Positions 16,693-24,395 of a DNA stretch of 64,000 bases are shown one piece after another (within the stretch, counting starts at the first letter, position 1; the number at the start of each line of letters is the position of its first letter). This DNA is from Chloroflexota bacterium. Its GTDB lineage: Bacteria > Chloroflexota > Limnocylindria > Limnocylindrales > CSP1-4. Made by a program: the position numbers and the translations under genes. The stretch lies in contig VBEC01000021.1 in NCBI GenBank assembly GCA_005883615.1, forward strand, positions 1 through 64,000, in the 5' to 3' direction. The notes under the pieces were generated by a model, which did not search any database, was not told the origin of the DNA, and was given only the letters and a program-made list of their open reading frames with translations.

Positions 16693-17369
16693 CGATGCCC
16701 GACACCCAACCTGCCCGCCGTCTGCGCGTGCTCGTCGTTGACGACCATGAGGTCGTTCGACAAGGCCTGGTCGCCCTGCTCGACCGCAGGCCGGGATTCG
16801 AGGTGGTCGCCCAGGCCGGCTCCGTTGCCGAGTCGATCGACCACGCGCGCCTTCACCGGCCCGACATCGTCGTCATGGACGTCCGCCTGCCAGATGGGTC
16901 GGGCGTGGAGGCCTGCCGCGCGATCCGCGACCAGCTGCCCGAAACGCGGGTGATCATGTTCACTTCATTTCCCGACGACGAAGCCGTGCTCTCCGCGATC
17001 GTCGCGGGGGCTTCTGGTTACCTCCTCAAGCAGATCCGCGCGCGGGACCTCGTCGCGGCCCTTGAGGCCGTTGGGCGCGGCGAATCCCTGCTCGACCCCG
17101 CCGTCACGGAGCGGGTCCTGGAGCGCGTCCGACGGATCGCGGCGGGTGACGCGAACGACGAGCTGTCGGTCCTCACCCCCCAGGAGCGGAAGATCCTAAT
17201 GCTGGTGGCCGAAGGCAAGACGAACAAGGAGATCGCGGCCGACGTGTTCCTGTCTGACAAGACGGTCAAGAACTACGTCAGCTCCATTCTGTCCAAGCTC
17301 AACCTCGAGCGGCGGGCGCAGGCGGCGGCCTTCGTCGCCAGGCAGCGAAGCGACCGGGGCGGGATCTAG
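16689..17369 (+). CDS. DosR/DevR-like response regulator (NarL/LuxR family)
   Basis: The 226-aa protein has a receiver domain with the acidic pair VVDDHE (18-19), phospho-Asp D64 (VVMDVRLPDGSG) and Lys in GYLLKQI. A LuxR-type HTH follows (LTPQERKILMLVAEGKTNKE, then SDKTVKNYVSSILSKL). Phrases such as AIVAGASGYLLK and ERRAQAAAFVA are strikingly DosR-like. It should be phosphorylated by the upstream kinase and bind palindromic DNA, perhaps the GGGCC-N4-GGCCC sites here. Start is GTG 16689 (overlapping the kinase stop) or ATG 16695. Confidence 0.92.
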   Translation: MTMPDTQPARRLRVLVVDDHEVVRQGLVALLDRRPGFEVVAQAGSVAESIDHARLHRPDIVVMDVRLPDGSGVEACRAIRDQLPETRVIMFTSFPDDEAVLSAIVAGASGYLLKQIRARDLVAALEAVGRGESLLDPAVTERVLERVRRIAAGDANDELSVLTPQERKILMLVAEGKTNKEIAADVFLSDKTVKNYVSSILSKLNLERRAQAAAFVARQRSDRGGI

Positions 17370-17402
17370 CCAGGGCTTCGCCCACGCGACCTTCGTGGCA
17401 CA

Positions 17403-17424
17403 GGCCAAGTGGGCCGCTTGGCCC
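17403..17424. promoter_or_regulatory. palindrome upstream of doxX (candidate DosR-like operator)
   Basis: GGGCCGCTTGGCCC (17411-17424) has the same arms (GGGCC-N4-GGCCC) as the box at 15376. It overlaps a second inverted repeat, GGCCAAG/CTTGGCC (17403-17423). It lies about 119 nt before the DoxX gene and just after the response regulator. Function is inferred. Confidence 0.35.
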
Positions 17425-17542
17425 GACGTTTTGTGACCGGCGGCACGGTCCCCGGAGCACATCCAAAGCCGACGATGACATCGAGTTCGACGACCGACTC
17501 GGGACAGCCAAGCGGCGCACCGGGCTCGAGCGGAAGGAACAC

Positions 17543-18061
17543 ATGATGGACAAGGCGAAGGGACTTGCCGCACTGCGGATCCTGCTCGGTGCTGGTTTCC
17601 TGTATGCAGGGCTCGAGAAGGTCTTCGACTTCGCTGGGTCGGGCAAGGCGTTCACCGCGGCCGGCTTCCTGAAGTTCGGGACGAACGGCAGCCTTCCCGG
17701 GTCGGACCCGAAGGCGATCGTCAACCCGACCCACGACCTGTGGGTCTCCATCGCCGGCAATCCCGGGCTGATCAACGTCATCAACTCGCTGGTCGTCATT
17801 GGCGAAGTCGCAATTGGGGTCGCCCTGATCCTTGGCATCGCGACTCGCTTCGCCGGCGTAATGGGCGCCCTCATGATGGGGTTCATCACCTTGGCGGCGT
17901 GGAGCTTCGCGTTCGGTCCCGTGAACGAGACGATGCTCTACGCGGCGGTGGCGCTCTACCTGGCCTACGCCCAGGCGGGCCTTGCCTACGGGTTCGACGC
18001 GATCATCGAGAAGACCGAGATCGTCACCCATCGCCCGGCGCTGCACTACCTGCTCGGATAG
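17543..18061 (+). CDS. DoxX family membrane protein
   Basis: The 172-aa protein has four hydrophobic segments (about 8-26, 78-98, 102-120, 126-145) and opens with LRILLGAGFLYAGLEKVFDF, the conserved DoxX start. The family includes the DoxD-like thiosulfate:quinone oxidoreductase subunit and proteins tied to thiol/oxidative-stress defence. AAGGA precedes the ATG. Its place behind the DosR-like system suggests a role in redox or hypoxia adaptation. A candidate terminator follows its stop. Confidence 0.88.
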   Translation: MMDKAKGLAALRILLGAGFLYAGLEKVFDFAGSGKAFTAAGFLKFGTNGSLPGSDPKAIVNPTHDLWVSIAGNPGLINVINSLVVIGEVAIGVALILGIATRFAGVMGALMMGFITLAAWSFAFGPVNETMLYAAVALYLAYAQAGLAYGFDAIIEKTEIVTHRPALHYLLG

Positions 18062-18103
18062 CGATCCGGGGCCTTCCGGTCGGGCCGCGACCTCGGCAGC
18101 ATC

Positions 18104-18134
18104 AACCAGCGGATCCGCTGAGGATCCGCTGGTT
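18104..18134 (+). terminator. rho-independent terminator-like hairpin after doxX
   Basis: A perfect 13-bp inverted repeat, AACCAGCGGATCC with GGATCCGCTGGTT, flanks a 5-nt loop. It begins about 42 nt after the doxX stop and is followed by pyrimidine-rich CCTTCTACTTCT. The T-tract is not pure. Confidence 0.6.
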
Positions 18135-18391
18135 CCTTCTACTTCTAGGCGTGTGAACGGTCCGGCGGTCGGACCTTGACCACCGCGAGCAGCACGGCGA
18201 CGGAGGGCGATCAGGCTCCGCTCCTCTGCGCGGGAGCTACGCGGTCTCACAAATATCTCTCGCGGCGAAGAGCCCTCGTCGGCCTAGCAGGGTCCGCGGT
18301 ACGGGCAGCCTCTACCCCCACCGGTTGGTCATCGTCGCCACTCGTCGCCGGTCAACGACGAAGCGAGGGCGTCGATGTCGTCGTTAGACTC

Positions 18392-18418
18392 GAGGCCCGC
18401 CAGTTCTTTGCGGGCCTC
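18392..18418 (-). terminator. terminator-like hairpin downstream of tRNA-Arg
   Basis: A perfect 9-bp inverted repeat, GAGGCCCGC and GCGGGCCTC, flanks a 9-nt loop. It begins 16 nt beyond the encoded CCA of the minus-strand tRNA-Arg. There is no strong T-tract on the minus-strand side. Confidence 0.45.
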
Positions 18419-18434
18419 CGGAACCGTATGGCAA

Positions 18435-18510
18435 TGGCGCCCCCGGACGGACTCGAACCGCCGACGCAGGCCTTAGGACGGCCTCGCTCTGTCCACTGAG
18501 CTACGGGGGC
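18435..18510 (-). tRNA. tRNA-Arg (anticodon CCT)
   Basis: The 76-nt minus-strand sequence folds as a tRNA. The acceptor pair GCCCCCG/CGGGGGC is followed by discriminator G and a genomically encoded CCA. The D arm is GCTCAGTGGACAGAGC. The anticodon arm AGGCC-GTCCTAA-GGCCT gives CCT, reading AGG. The T arm contains GGTTCGAGTC. It stands alone. Confidence 0.95.
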
Positions 18511-18590
18511 GCGCGAACGAATCGTACAGCCTTCGTTTGCGCGATCAGCGGAAGACCAGCGCGCGGCCTCTTCTACGAGGGCCACGTACC

Positions 18591-18911
18591 ATGCTGGCGA
18601 CGATGGCCGCTTACCTCCCCGACCTGATCCTCTATGGCCGCGACGGCTGCCACTTGTGCGACGAAACGCGCACTACCCTGCGTACCATCCTTGCCGAGCG
18701 CGCGGCCCAGGGACAGTTGGTTCCTCCGCTGGTCGAGCGTGACATCACGGCCGATCCGGAATGGGAGCGGTCCTATCGCGAGACCATCCCCGTCGTCGAG
18801 CTGGAAGGACGAAGGCTCGAGCTGGCAACGAGCCCGGCCAGGCTCCGAGCCCTCCTCCGCGACATCCTCGACCGCGACCGTCCGGGCGCTCGAGCTGGCC
18901 TGGCAAGGTGA
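18591..18911 (+). CDS. glutaredoxin-like protein (DUF836 type)
   Basis: The 106-aa thioredoxin-fold protein starts with DLILYGRDGCHLCDET; CHLC is a CxxC redox site at the head of the first helix. A cis-Pro-type turn (RETIPVVELEGRRLEL) follows, as in glutaredoxins. No signal peptide, so it is probably cytoplasmic. The stop overlaps the GTG of ccdA (GTGA). It may pass electrons to CcdA or reduce small disulfides. ATG 18591 is chosen; the TTG at 18537 adds an Arg-rich non-family stretch, and ATG 18603 is also possible. Confidence 0.82.
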   Translation: MLATMAAYLPDLILYGRDGCHLCDETRTTLRTILAERAAQGQLVPPLVERDITADPEWERSYRETIPVVELEGRRLELATSPARLRALLRDILDRDRPGARAGLAR

Positions 18912-19723
18912 GAAGCGACCTGACCATCCTGGTGGCCGTCGCCGCCGGCCTGATCAGCTTCCTCTCGCCGTGTGTGTTGCCCCTCGTACCGGCCTACCTC
19001 GGCCAGCTGACAGCGGTTGCCGTGGCCGGATCGGCCGTGCCCGCCAGGCCCTCGCGGTGGCTCGCCTTCCGGCACGCCGCCGCCTACGTGGCCGGCTTTG
19101 GCCTCGTGTTCACGATCCTCGGGATAACCGCCACGTTCGCCGGAGGCCCGCTGGTCGATTACCTGCCGGCCCTCCGCGAGATCGGCGGCGTCCTGTTGAT
19201 CATCCTGGGTCTCAATCTCGCCGGTGTCCTGACCATCGCGGTGCTCGAGCGGGCGTGGCGGCCGCTGGAGGCGGGGGTCTCACGCTCGGTCGCTTCGGCG
19301 ACCGGGACGATTTCGCTGAGCGGGCGCCCTGATGGGAGCGTCGGTCGGTTCGACCGGGTCGGCGAAGCCGTCGTCAGCCGGCGTGGCGGATGGCTGGCGT
19401 CATTCGGGCTCGGTGCGATCTTCGCGGTGGGTTGGTCGCCCTGCATCGGCATCATCCTCGGCGCGATCCTGACCATGGCGGCGACCTCGGGAAGCCAGCT
19501 TCAGGGAGGCGTCCTGCTCGTGGCATACACGATTGGCCTCGGGGTTCCCTTCCTGGTCCTGGGTGCCCTCTACGATCGGGCACCCACGCTCCTCCGACCA
19601 CTCGTCGCGCATGGTCGAGCGGTTTCCGTCATCGGCGGACTGCTGGTGGTGGCCGTCGGAGTGGCGATGCTCTTCGACTGGCTGGTTCTCCTGCCGCGCT
19701 ACTTCAACTTCCCCGGTGTCTGA
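18908..19723 (+). CDS. ccdA: cytochrome c biogenesis protein CcdA
   Basis: The 271-aa polytopic membrane protein has the CcdA/DsbD core. The first helix has FLSPCVLPLVPAYL and the later repeat has AVGWSPCIGIILGAIL, the two Cys that carry reducing power across the membrane. Five or six helices are visible, with an unusual polar loop between them (about 125-165: SRSVASATGTISLSGRPDG). It relays electrons from cytoplasmic thioredoxin to extracytoplasmic thiol proteins for haem c attachment. GTG 18908 overlaps the upstream stop; the gene overlaps the TlpA-like gene by 8 nt. Confidence 0.92.
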   Translation: MRSDLTILVAVAAGLISFLSPCVLPLVPAYLGQLTAVAVAGSAVPARPSRWLAFRHAAAYVAGFGLVFTILGITATFAGGPLVDYLPALREIGGVLLIILGLNLAGVLTIAVLERAWRPLEAGVSRSVASATGTISLSGRPDGSVGRFDRVGEAVVSRRGGWLASFGLGAIFAVGWSPCIGIILGAILTMAATSGSQLQGGVLLVAYTIGLGVPFLVLGALYDRAPTLLRPLVAHGRAVSVIGGLLVVAVGVAMLFDWLVLLPRYFNFPGV

Positions 19724-20699
19724 TAGCAGCGGCGAGGGCGGGGCGCCCCGCCCGGAGTTCAGCCATGCACGGCCGAAGCACGGCCTCGTGGGACCGTTCA
19801 GCGGGCGCCAGCTGCTCACAGGGGTAATCGTCGTGGCGGGAGTCCTGCTGCTGCTCGTACTCGTCACCCGACCGCTCGGGAACACCGATCAATTGGGCCC
19901 GCGGGATCCTCGCGCGACTCCGTTCATCCTCGGAGCTGCCCCGGCCAACGGGTTGCACGCTGGGGATCGACCGCCCGAGCTCCAGGAGGCTCCGCCAACC
20001 AGCCAGCACACCGACGCCCGTCCGCTGGCGATCGTCGGCATCGCGGCGCTCGGTGCCGCGCTTGCCTTCGTCATCGTGATCCCGCGGTGGGTCGGGTTTG
20101 CCGGTCCACACGGGCGCGCCGTGTGGCCCTGGCGGATCCTCTTCGCGGGCAACTTCGCGCTGGTCCTCGTCTTCACGAGCGCCTCCATGGGGCTCGGTCG
20201 AACGACTGTGGTCGTGGGCCCGGCGCCAGCCCTCACCGACCTCGACGGGCGGCCCGTGCAGCTCGCCGATCTTCGCGGCCACGCCGTCTGGATCAACTTC
20301 TGGGCGAGCTGGTGCCCTCCATGTCAGGCCGAAACGCCGGTGTTGCGCGACGTCTACCGGGCTTACGAGTCGAAGGGCCTGAAGGTCGTCGGCATCAGCG
20401 TCCAGGAGTCGAATGCGGCCGACGTCGCCGCCTACGTCGCTCGTTACGGGCTTGGGTATACCGTCGCCGCCGACCTGTCGGGCGACGTCTTCCGGGCCTA
20501 CAAGATCTACGCGCTGCCGACGCAGTTCTTCGTCGGGCCCGACGGTGTCATTCGATCGATCGTGTACGGACCTTTGACGCGCGAGTCTGCAGTTGCTCGC
20601 GTGGAACAGATCCTGCCCGCAACTGCTCCGTCGCCCGGCGCCAGCGGTCAGCCCAGCCCGAGCGCTTCGCCGACCTTAAGCGTTTCGCCTAGCCCCTGA
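19716..20699 (+). CDS. TlpA/ResA-like thioredoxin with extra membrane segments
   Basis: The 327-aa product ends in a TlpA-type domain (about 160-310): LTDLDGRPVQLADLRG, WINFWASWCPPCQAETPV with the WCxxC site, VVGISVQES and the cis-Pro loop YALPTQFFVG. An N-terminal helix (about 29-48) is normal for a tethered thioredoxin. Between GDRPPEL, which looks like the start of a TlpA domain, and LTDLDGRP lies about 80 residues with two further membrane segments, apparently an insertion. It should receive electrons from CcdA. GTG 19716 is inside ccdA's end. The C-terminal tail is Ser/Pro-rich. Confidence 0.82.
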   Translation: MSDSSGEGGAPRPEFSHARPKHGLVGPFSGRQLLTGVIVVAGVLLLLVLVTRPLGNTDQLGPRDPRATPFILGAAPANGLHAGDRPPELQEAPPTSQHTDARPLAIVGIAALGAALAFVIVIPRWVGFAGPHGRAVWPWRILFAGNFALVLVFTSASMGLGRTTVVVGPAPALTDLDGRPVQLADLRGHAVWINFWASWCPPCQAETPVLRDVYRAYESKGLKVVGISVQESNAADVAAYVARYGLGYTVAADLSGDVFRAYKIYALPTQFFVGPDGVIRSIVYGPLTRESAVARVEQILPATAPSPGASGQPSPSASPTLSVSPSP

Positions 20700-20712
20700 C
20701 TCGGGGAGCTCG

Positions 20713-21579
20713 TCAAACGGCCTCGTAGGCGAAGCGGTCCCGATCGGGCCTGAGTCGTCCGATCGGGTGGAGCGGCTCGTGCGAGAGGGCGATCAGCCAG
20801 CCTTCGTTCGCAGCCCTGGCGAATAGCGAGGCCTTGACGTCGACTGAGTCGAGAGGGAAGTCGTCGAACGCGCTGACCCAGCGCGGATTTGCGTTCCACG
20901 GCCGCATGAACAGGTCACCGAAGAACGCGACGGTGCGAGCGCCCGCGCCCGACCCGCGAACGAGGATGGCCTGCGAGCCTGCCGTGTGTCCCCCCGCGGG
21001 CACGACCGAGACGCCCGGAAGGAGCTCGACCTCCCCGTCGGTTGCGCCTGCCTCACCCCACGCTCGCACCAATTCCAGCTCGGGCTGGACGTAGCTCGCA
21101 ACGATCCGACTGTTCTCGGAGAACGCGATGGCCCACTCCGATCGCTGGGCCGCGATCCTCGCACGCGGAAAAGCGCGTGATCCGTCGGCCAGCAACAACC
21201 CGCCCGCATGATCGAAATGGAGGTGGCTCATCGCGACGACGTCCACGCTCTCGGGGTCGAAACCAGCCGCGCGCATGGCGGGGATGACCGCCGGTCCCCG
21301 GTATTGCCGCATCGTCCGGGTCTTCTCGTCGACCCGTTCCCCGATCCCCGTTTCCACGAGGACGCGTCCGCTCTGCGTCTCCACCATGAGGCAGTTGAGC
21401 GCCTGGAGGAGCCGATGTTCGTGGTCGATCTCGTCGACGACCAGCCGGTCCCAGAGCAAGCGAGGAACCGGCCCGAACAACGCTCCCGCATCCGAGCGAA
21501 AGGTGCCGGCCTGGACCAGCGCCACCCGGGTTCCGCCGCCCAGGTCGGCCGACCAGTCGACCGCCTCGTTCAGAGCCAT
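20713..21579 (-). CDS. metallo-beta-lactamase fold hydrolase (YtnP-like)
   Basis: The 288-aa enzyme has the dinuclear zinc motif SHLHFDHAGGL (HxHxDH, about 120). GGHTAGSQ supplies the next His, FFGDLF the bridging Asp and ALSHEP a late His, so the metal set is complete. The arrangement resembles YtnP/N-acyl-homoserine-lactonase-like members, which open lactones, but substrate assignment is uncertain. No signal peptide. It follows dcd by 24 nt in the nrdR-dcd operon. Confidence 0.85.
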   Translation of the reverse strand: MALNEAVDWSADLGGGTRVALVQAGTFRSDAGALFGPVPRLLWDRLVVDEIDHEHRLLQALNCLMVETQSGRVLVETGIGERVDEKTRTMRQYRGPAVIPAMRAAGFDPESVDVVAMSHLHFDHAGGLLLADGSRAFPRARIAAQRSEWAIAFSENSRIVASYVQPELELVRAWGEAGATDGEVELLPGVSVVPAGGHTAGSQAILVRGSGAGARTVAFFGDLFMRPWNANPRWVSAFDDFPLDSVDVKASLFARAANEGWLIALSHEPLHPIGRLRPDRDRFAYEAV

Positions 21580-21603
21580 CGAACCCTCAGCGCAAGTGCT
21601 CGC

Positions 21604-22209
21604 TCAGCGCGGCGAGGGCTCTCGGTCGGTCGTCTTGCGACCCGCCTCGAAATCCGAATGGAAGGCCGAGGCGGTGGGTTCCGACTGGCCCTGGTATTTC
21701 GATCCGAGCCCGGCCGAACCGTACGGCCGCTCGACGGCCGAGGACATCCGGAAGAAGCTGATCTGCCCGATTCGCATGCCGTAGTAGAGGGCGATCGGCA
21801 GGTTCGCGACATTCGAGAGCTCGAGGGTCAGGTTGCCTTTCCAGCCCGGGTCGACATAGCCGGCCGTGGAGTGGATGAGGAGGCCCAGCCGGCCCAGGGA
21901 GGACTTGCCCTCCAGGCGCGCCACGAGGTCATCGGGCAGCTCGACCCACTCGAGGGTCTGCCCCAGGACGAACTCGCCGGGATGCAGGATGAACGGCTCG
22001 TCCTCGGCGACATGGAGCAGCTCGGTCAGGTCCGGCTGCGGCGCCCGGACGTCGATGTATGGATAGCGATTGTTGCGAAAGACTCGAAAGCTCCGGTCGA
22101 GGTGCAGATCGACCGACGACGGCTGCAGATCGGCCGGGTCGTATGGCGCGATACGAACGCGGCCCGACTCGAGTTCGGTCCGGATGTCGCGATCTGCCAG
22201 GACGCTCAC
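21604..22209 (-). CDS. dcd: dCTP deaminase
   Basis: The 201-aa enzyme makes dUTP from dCTP for thymidylate synthesis; some relatives also hydrolyse dUTP. The conserved blocks are [45 protein letters not shown] and [13 protein letters not shown], which carry the substrate-binding and catalytic residues of the trimeric dUTPase-like fold. The C-terminal 30 residues ([14 protein letters not shown] onward) form the nucleotide-covering tail. GTG 22209 overlaps the nrdR stop. Whether it is bifunctional cannot be judged from sequence alone. Confidence 0.94.
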   Translation of the reverse strand: MSVLADRDIRTELESGRVRIAPYDPADLQPSSVDLHLDRSFRVFRNNRYPYIDVRAPQPDLTELLHVAEDEPFILHPGEFVLGQTLEWVELPDDLVARLEGKSSLGRLGLLIHSTAGYVDPGWKGNLTLELSNVANLPIALYYGMRIGQISFFRMSSAVERPYGSAGLGSKYQGQSEPTASAFHSDFEAGRKTTDREPSPR

Positions 22210-22685
22210 CCGGGCGAATCCTCGGGCATGTCGCGCTGCTCGTACAGGGTGTCCACCTCACGTTTGAGGTCCTCGAGGTCCTCGAAGCTCTGGTACACGC
22301 TGGCGAATCGAATGTAGGCGATGTGGTCCAGGGCTCGCAGCTTCTGCATGGCCAGCGAACCGACGCGCGACGACGGGACCTCGCTGTTGCCCGTTGCGCG
22401 CAGCTCCGCTTCGATCTCGTCGGCGGCCTGGTCGGGGGCGTCGTCGCGAACGGGGCGCCGCGTCAGCGCCTTGCGCAGGCCCGCCGCCAGCTTGTCGCGG
22501 TCGAACTCCTGGCGCGTCGTATCGCGCTTGACGACGACCAGGCGCGCCGCCTCGACGCGCTCGTAGGTCGTAAAGCGATTGCTGCAGGCAGCGCACTCGC
22601 GACGGCGTCGAATCGTCGCCGCATCATCGAGGTCACGCGAGTCGACCACGCGGGAGTCCCGGGCACCGCATTGGGGGCAGCGCAT
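22206..22685 (-). CDS. nrdR: transcriptional repressor NrdR
   Basis: The 159-aa regulator has the four-Cys zinc ribbon (MRCPQCG and CAACSNRF) followed by the ATP-cone domain ([52 protein letters not shown]). NrdR senses nucleotide levels and represses ribonucleotide reductase genes. No nrd reductase gene is in the window, but dcd is cotranscribed. Tandem NrdR-box-like sites lie 20-70 nt upstream of its own ATG, suggesting autoregulation of a nucleotide operon. Confidence 0.96.
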   Translation of the reverse strand: MRCPQCGARDSRVVDSRDLDDAATIRRRRECAACSNRFTTYERVEAARLVVVKRDTTRQEFDRDKLAAGLRKALTRRPVRDDAPDQAADEIEAELRATGNSEVPSSRVGSLAMQKLRALDHIAYIRFASVYQSFEDLEDLKREVDTLYEQRDMPEDSPG

Positions 22686-22707
22686 GGATCCTCATTACCT
22701 CCTCGGA

Positions 22708-22754
22708 CCACTAGCTGTTGTGGTGTCGCTCGACCATACCACAAGATACGGGCC
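22708..22754. promoter_or_regulatory. tandem NrdR boxes upstream of nrdR
   Basis: CCACTAGCTGTTGTGG (22708-22723) matches the NrdR consensus ACACNATATNTTGTGT at 10 of 14 informative positions. On the opposite strand GGCCCGTATCTTGTGG (22739-22754) matches at 9. The two are 31 bp apart centre to centre, the spacing expected for paired NrdR boxes on one DNA face. Confidence 0.6.
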
Positions 22755-22846
22755 GTCAGGCAAATCGATAGGATGCCTGGCCCGACGCCCCAACCGGAGG
22801 CTCTGCCGCCACGCTCTGACACAACGCTCTGACGCGACGCCCGAGC

Positions 22847-23398
22847 TCAGGCCCGCCGGCCCGTGAGCCAGCGATTCTCTTCCTCCGGCCGGAACGCGAC
22901 TGCCTCGGTCCCGGCCTGAAGGATTGCTTCGCGCGCGTGCAGCAGGTTCAGGTAGCCCCGTTTGATCGCTGTCTGGGCCTCCAGCTCGCGACCTCCGATG
23001 CGAGCTGACATCAGGATCGCGCAACCGTGCTCGACCATCTCGAGCGCGCGGGCCGCGCGCTCGAGCTCGGCGACCACCCGGTCACGGGCGCCGGCAGCGG
23101 ACGCTGGCGGACGCAGGCCCCGCACCTCGGAGTCGTAGGCCTTCATGGCCTCGAGAGCGGAGCTCAGATGATCGGCGATCGCCTCGGCACCCATCCGCCG
23201 GCGACGGACGCCATCGATCGCTTCGATCACCAGCGCCATCGACGCGTCGATCTTGCGGCCAAGCTCGACCATCGAGCGCCGGAAGGTTTCCGCATCGCGA
23301 GTCCGACTGAGCATCTGGCCGGCGCGCCTCAGCACGAGCGCGAAGAGGGCCGCGAGAAGACCGAATACGACGAGCGGGATCAGGAGCACGGGCTGCAC
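22847..23398 (-). CDS. hypothetical membrane-anchored helical protein, 183 aa
   Basis: One N-terminal membrane helix (about 3-24, VLLIPLVVFGLLAALFALVL) is followed by an all-helical soluble part with many Arg, Glu and Ala (ETFRRSMVELGRKIDASMAL, SSALEAMKAYDSEVRGL, ELERAARALEMVEHG). No domain recognised. It follows etfA by 19 nt and probably shares the acyl-CoA dehydrogenase/ETF transcript, so a membrane-side accessory role in electron transfer is conceivable but unproven. GTG start. Confidence 0.7.
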   Translation of the reverse strand: MQPVLLIPLVVFGLLAALFALVLRRAGQMLSRTRDAETFRRSMVELGRKIDASMALVIEAIDGVRRRRMGAEAIADHLSSALEAMKAYDSEVRGLRPPASAAGARDRVVAELERAARALEMVEHGCAILMSARIGGRELEAQTAIKRGYLNLLHAREAILQAGTEAVAFRPEEENRWLTGRRA

Positions 23399-23417
23399 AG
23401 CGCCTCCCCCTCGGCCT

Positions 23418-24395
23418 TCAGCCCGTGCGCGCTCGGAGCGCCGCGCTGATCGCAGGCGCGACCTCGAACAGGTCGCCCACCACCAGCAGGTCCGCGAATT
23501 CGGCGATCGGGGCGTCCGGGTCCCGGTTCACGGCAACGATCGTCTCGGCCGTCTGCATTCCGACCTTGTGCTGGATCGCGCCGCTGATGCCGAGGGCAAG
23601 GTACAGCTGCGGCTTGACGATCTTGCCGGTCTGGCCGATCTGGTGGGCGTAGTTGATCCAGCCGGCATCGACAGCAGCCCTGGTCGCTCCAACTGCCCCA
23701 CCAAGGGCATCGGCCAGCTCCTGCACGATCTTGAAGCCGTCTTCGCCGGCTACGCCGCGGCCACCGGCCACGACGATGCGGGCTTCCTCGATCGGGGCCG
23801 CTGCTCCGGCCTCCGCCACGCTTTCCACGACGGGGACGCTGGGCAGCTTCGCATCGCCGCCTGGATTGCTTGATTCAACCGCTCCCTTCGTCGCGGCCGG
23901 CTGCGCAGTGACGGCGTTCGGCCGGATCGTGATGATTCCGTGCTCGCCGACGAACGCATTGCGTGTGGTGAGCCTCCCACCGAACACGCTCATCTCGACG
24001 GTCGGGCCGTCGTCGGCCCAGCCGAGGCCCGTCGCATTCGCAAGCACAGGCCAGCCGAGAAGCACAGACAGGACGCCCGCCGCGTCCCGGCCTTCCGGGC
24101 CCGCCCCGAGCAGGAGATAGTCCGGCGGCTCGTCGGCGGCGAGTGCTGCCACCCGCTCTGCGAGGAGGGTGGCACTCGCGTGCCCGTCCGTGACCGGGTC
24201 GGCGACCGAGAGGACGCGTGGCACGAACCGTGCCAGCTCTTCCGCCGGCTTCCCCGGGTCGGCACCCACCACGACGCCGACGACGTCGCGACCGGCCTGC
24301 TCGGCGATCCCACGCGCGGCAGTGGCGACCTCGGTGGTTATTCGCGAGAGTTTCCCGTCGGCGACCTCGGCGATGACCCAGATCGAGCGGGCCAT
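23418..24395 (-). CDS. etfA: electron transfer flavoprotein, alpha subunit
   Basis: The 325-aa protein has the N-terminal alpha-domain (about 1-195) and the FAD-binding C-terminal domain with VVAGGRGVAGEDGFKIV, GATRAAVDAGWINYAHQIGQ, YLALGISGAIQH and VAVNRDPDAPIAEFADLLVV, all ETF-alpha signatures. With EtfB it accepts electrons from acyl-CoA dehydrogenases and passes them to a membrane quinone reductase, probably the EtfD encoded at 26.8-28.9 kb. The ATG overlaps the etfB stop (TGATG). Confidence 0.95.
   Translation of the reverse strand: MARSIWVIAEVADGKLSRITTEVATAARGIAEQAGRDVVGVVVGADPGKPAEELARFVPRVLSVADPVTDGHASATLLAERVAALAADEPPDYLLLGAGPEGRDAAGVLSVLLGWPVLANATGLGWADDGPTVEMSVFGGRLTTRNAFVGEHGIITIRPNAVTAQPAATKGAVESSNPGGDAKLPSVPVVESVAEAGAAAPIEEARIVVAGGRGVAGEDGFKIVQELADALGGAVGATRAAVDAGWINYAHQIGQTGKIVKPQLYLALGISGAIQHKVGMQTAETIVAVNRDPDAPIAEFADLLVVGDLFEVAPAISAALRARTG

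Noticed and set aside
20691-20711. CCCC/GGGG hairpin between the TlpA-like and MBL genes
   Set aside because: Only a 4-bp perfect stem and no T-tract; too weak to call a terminator.
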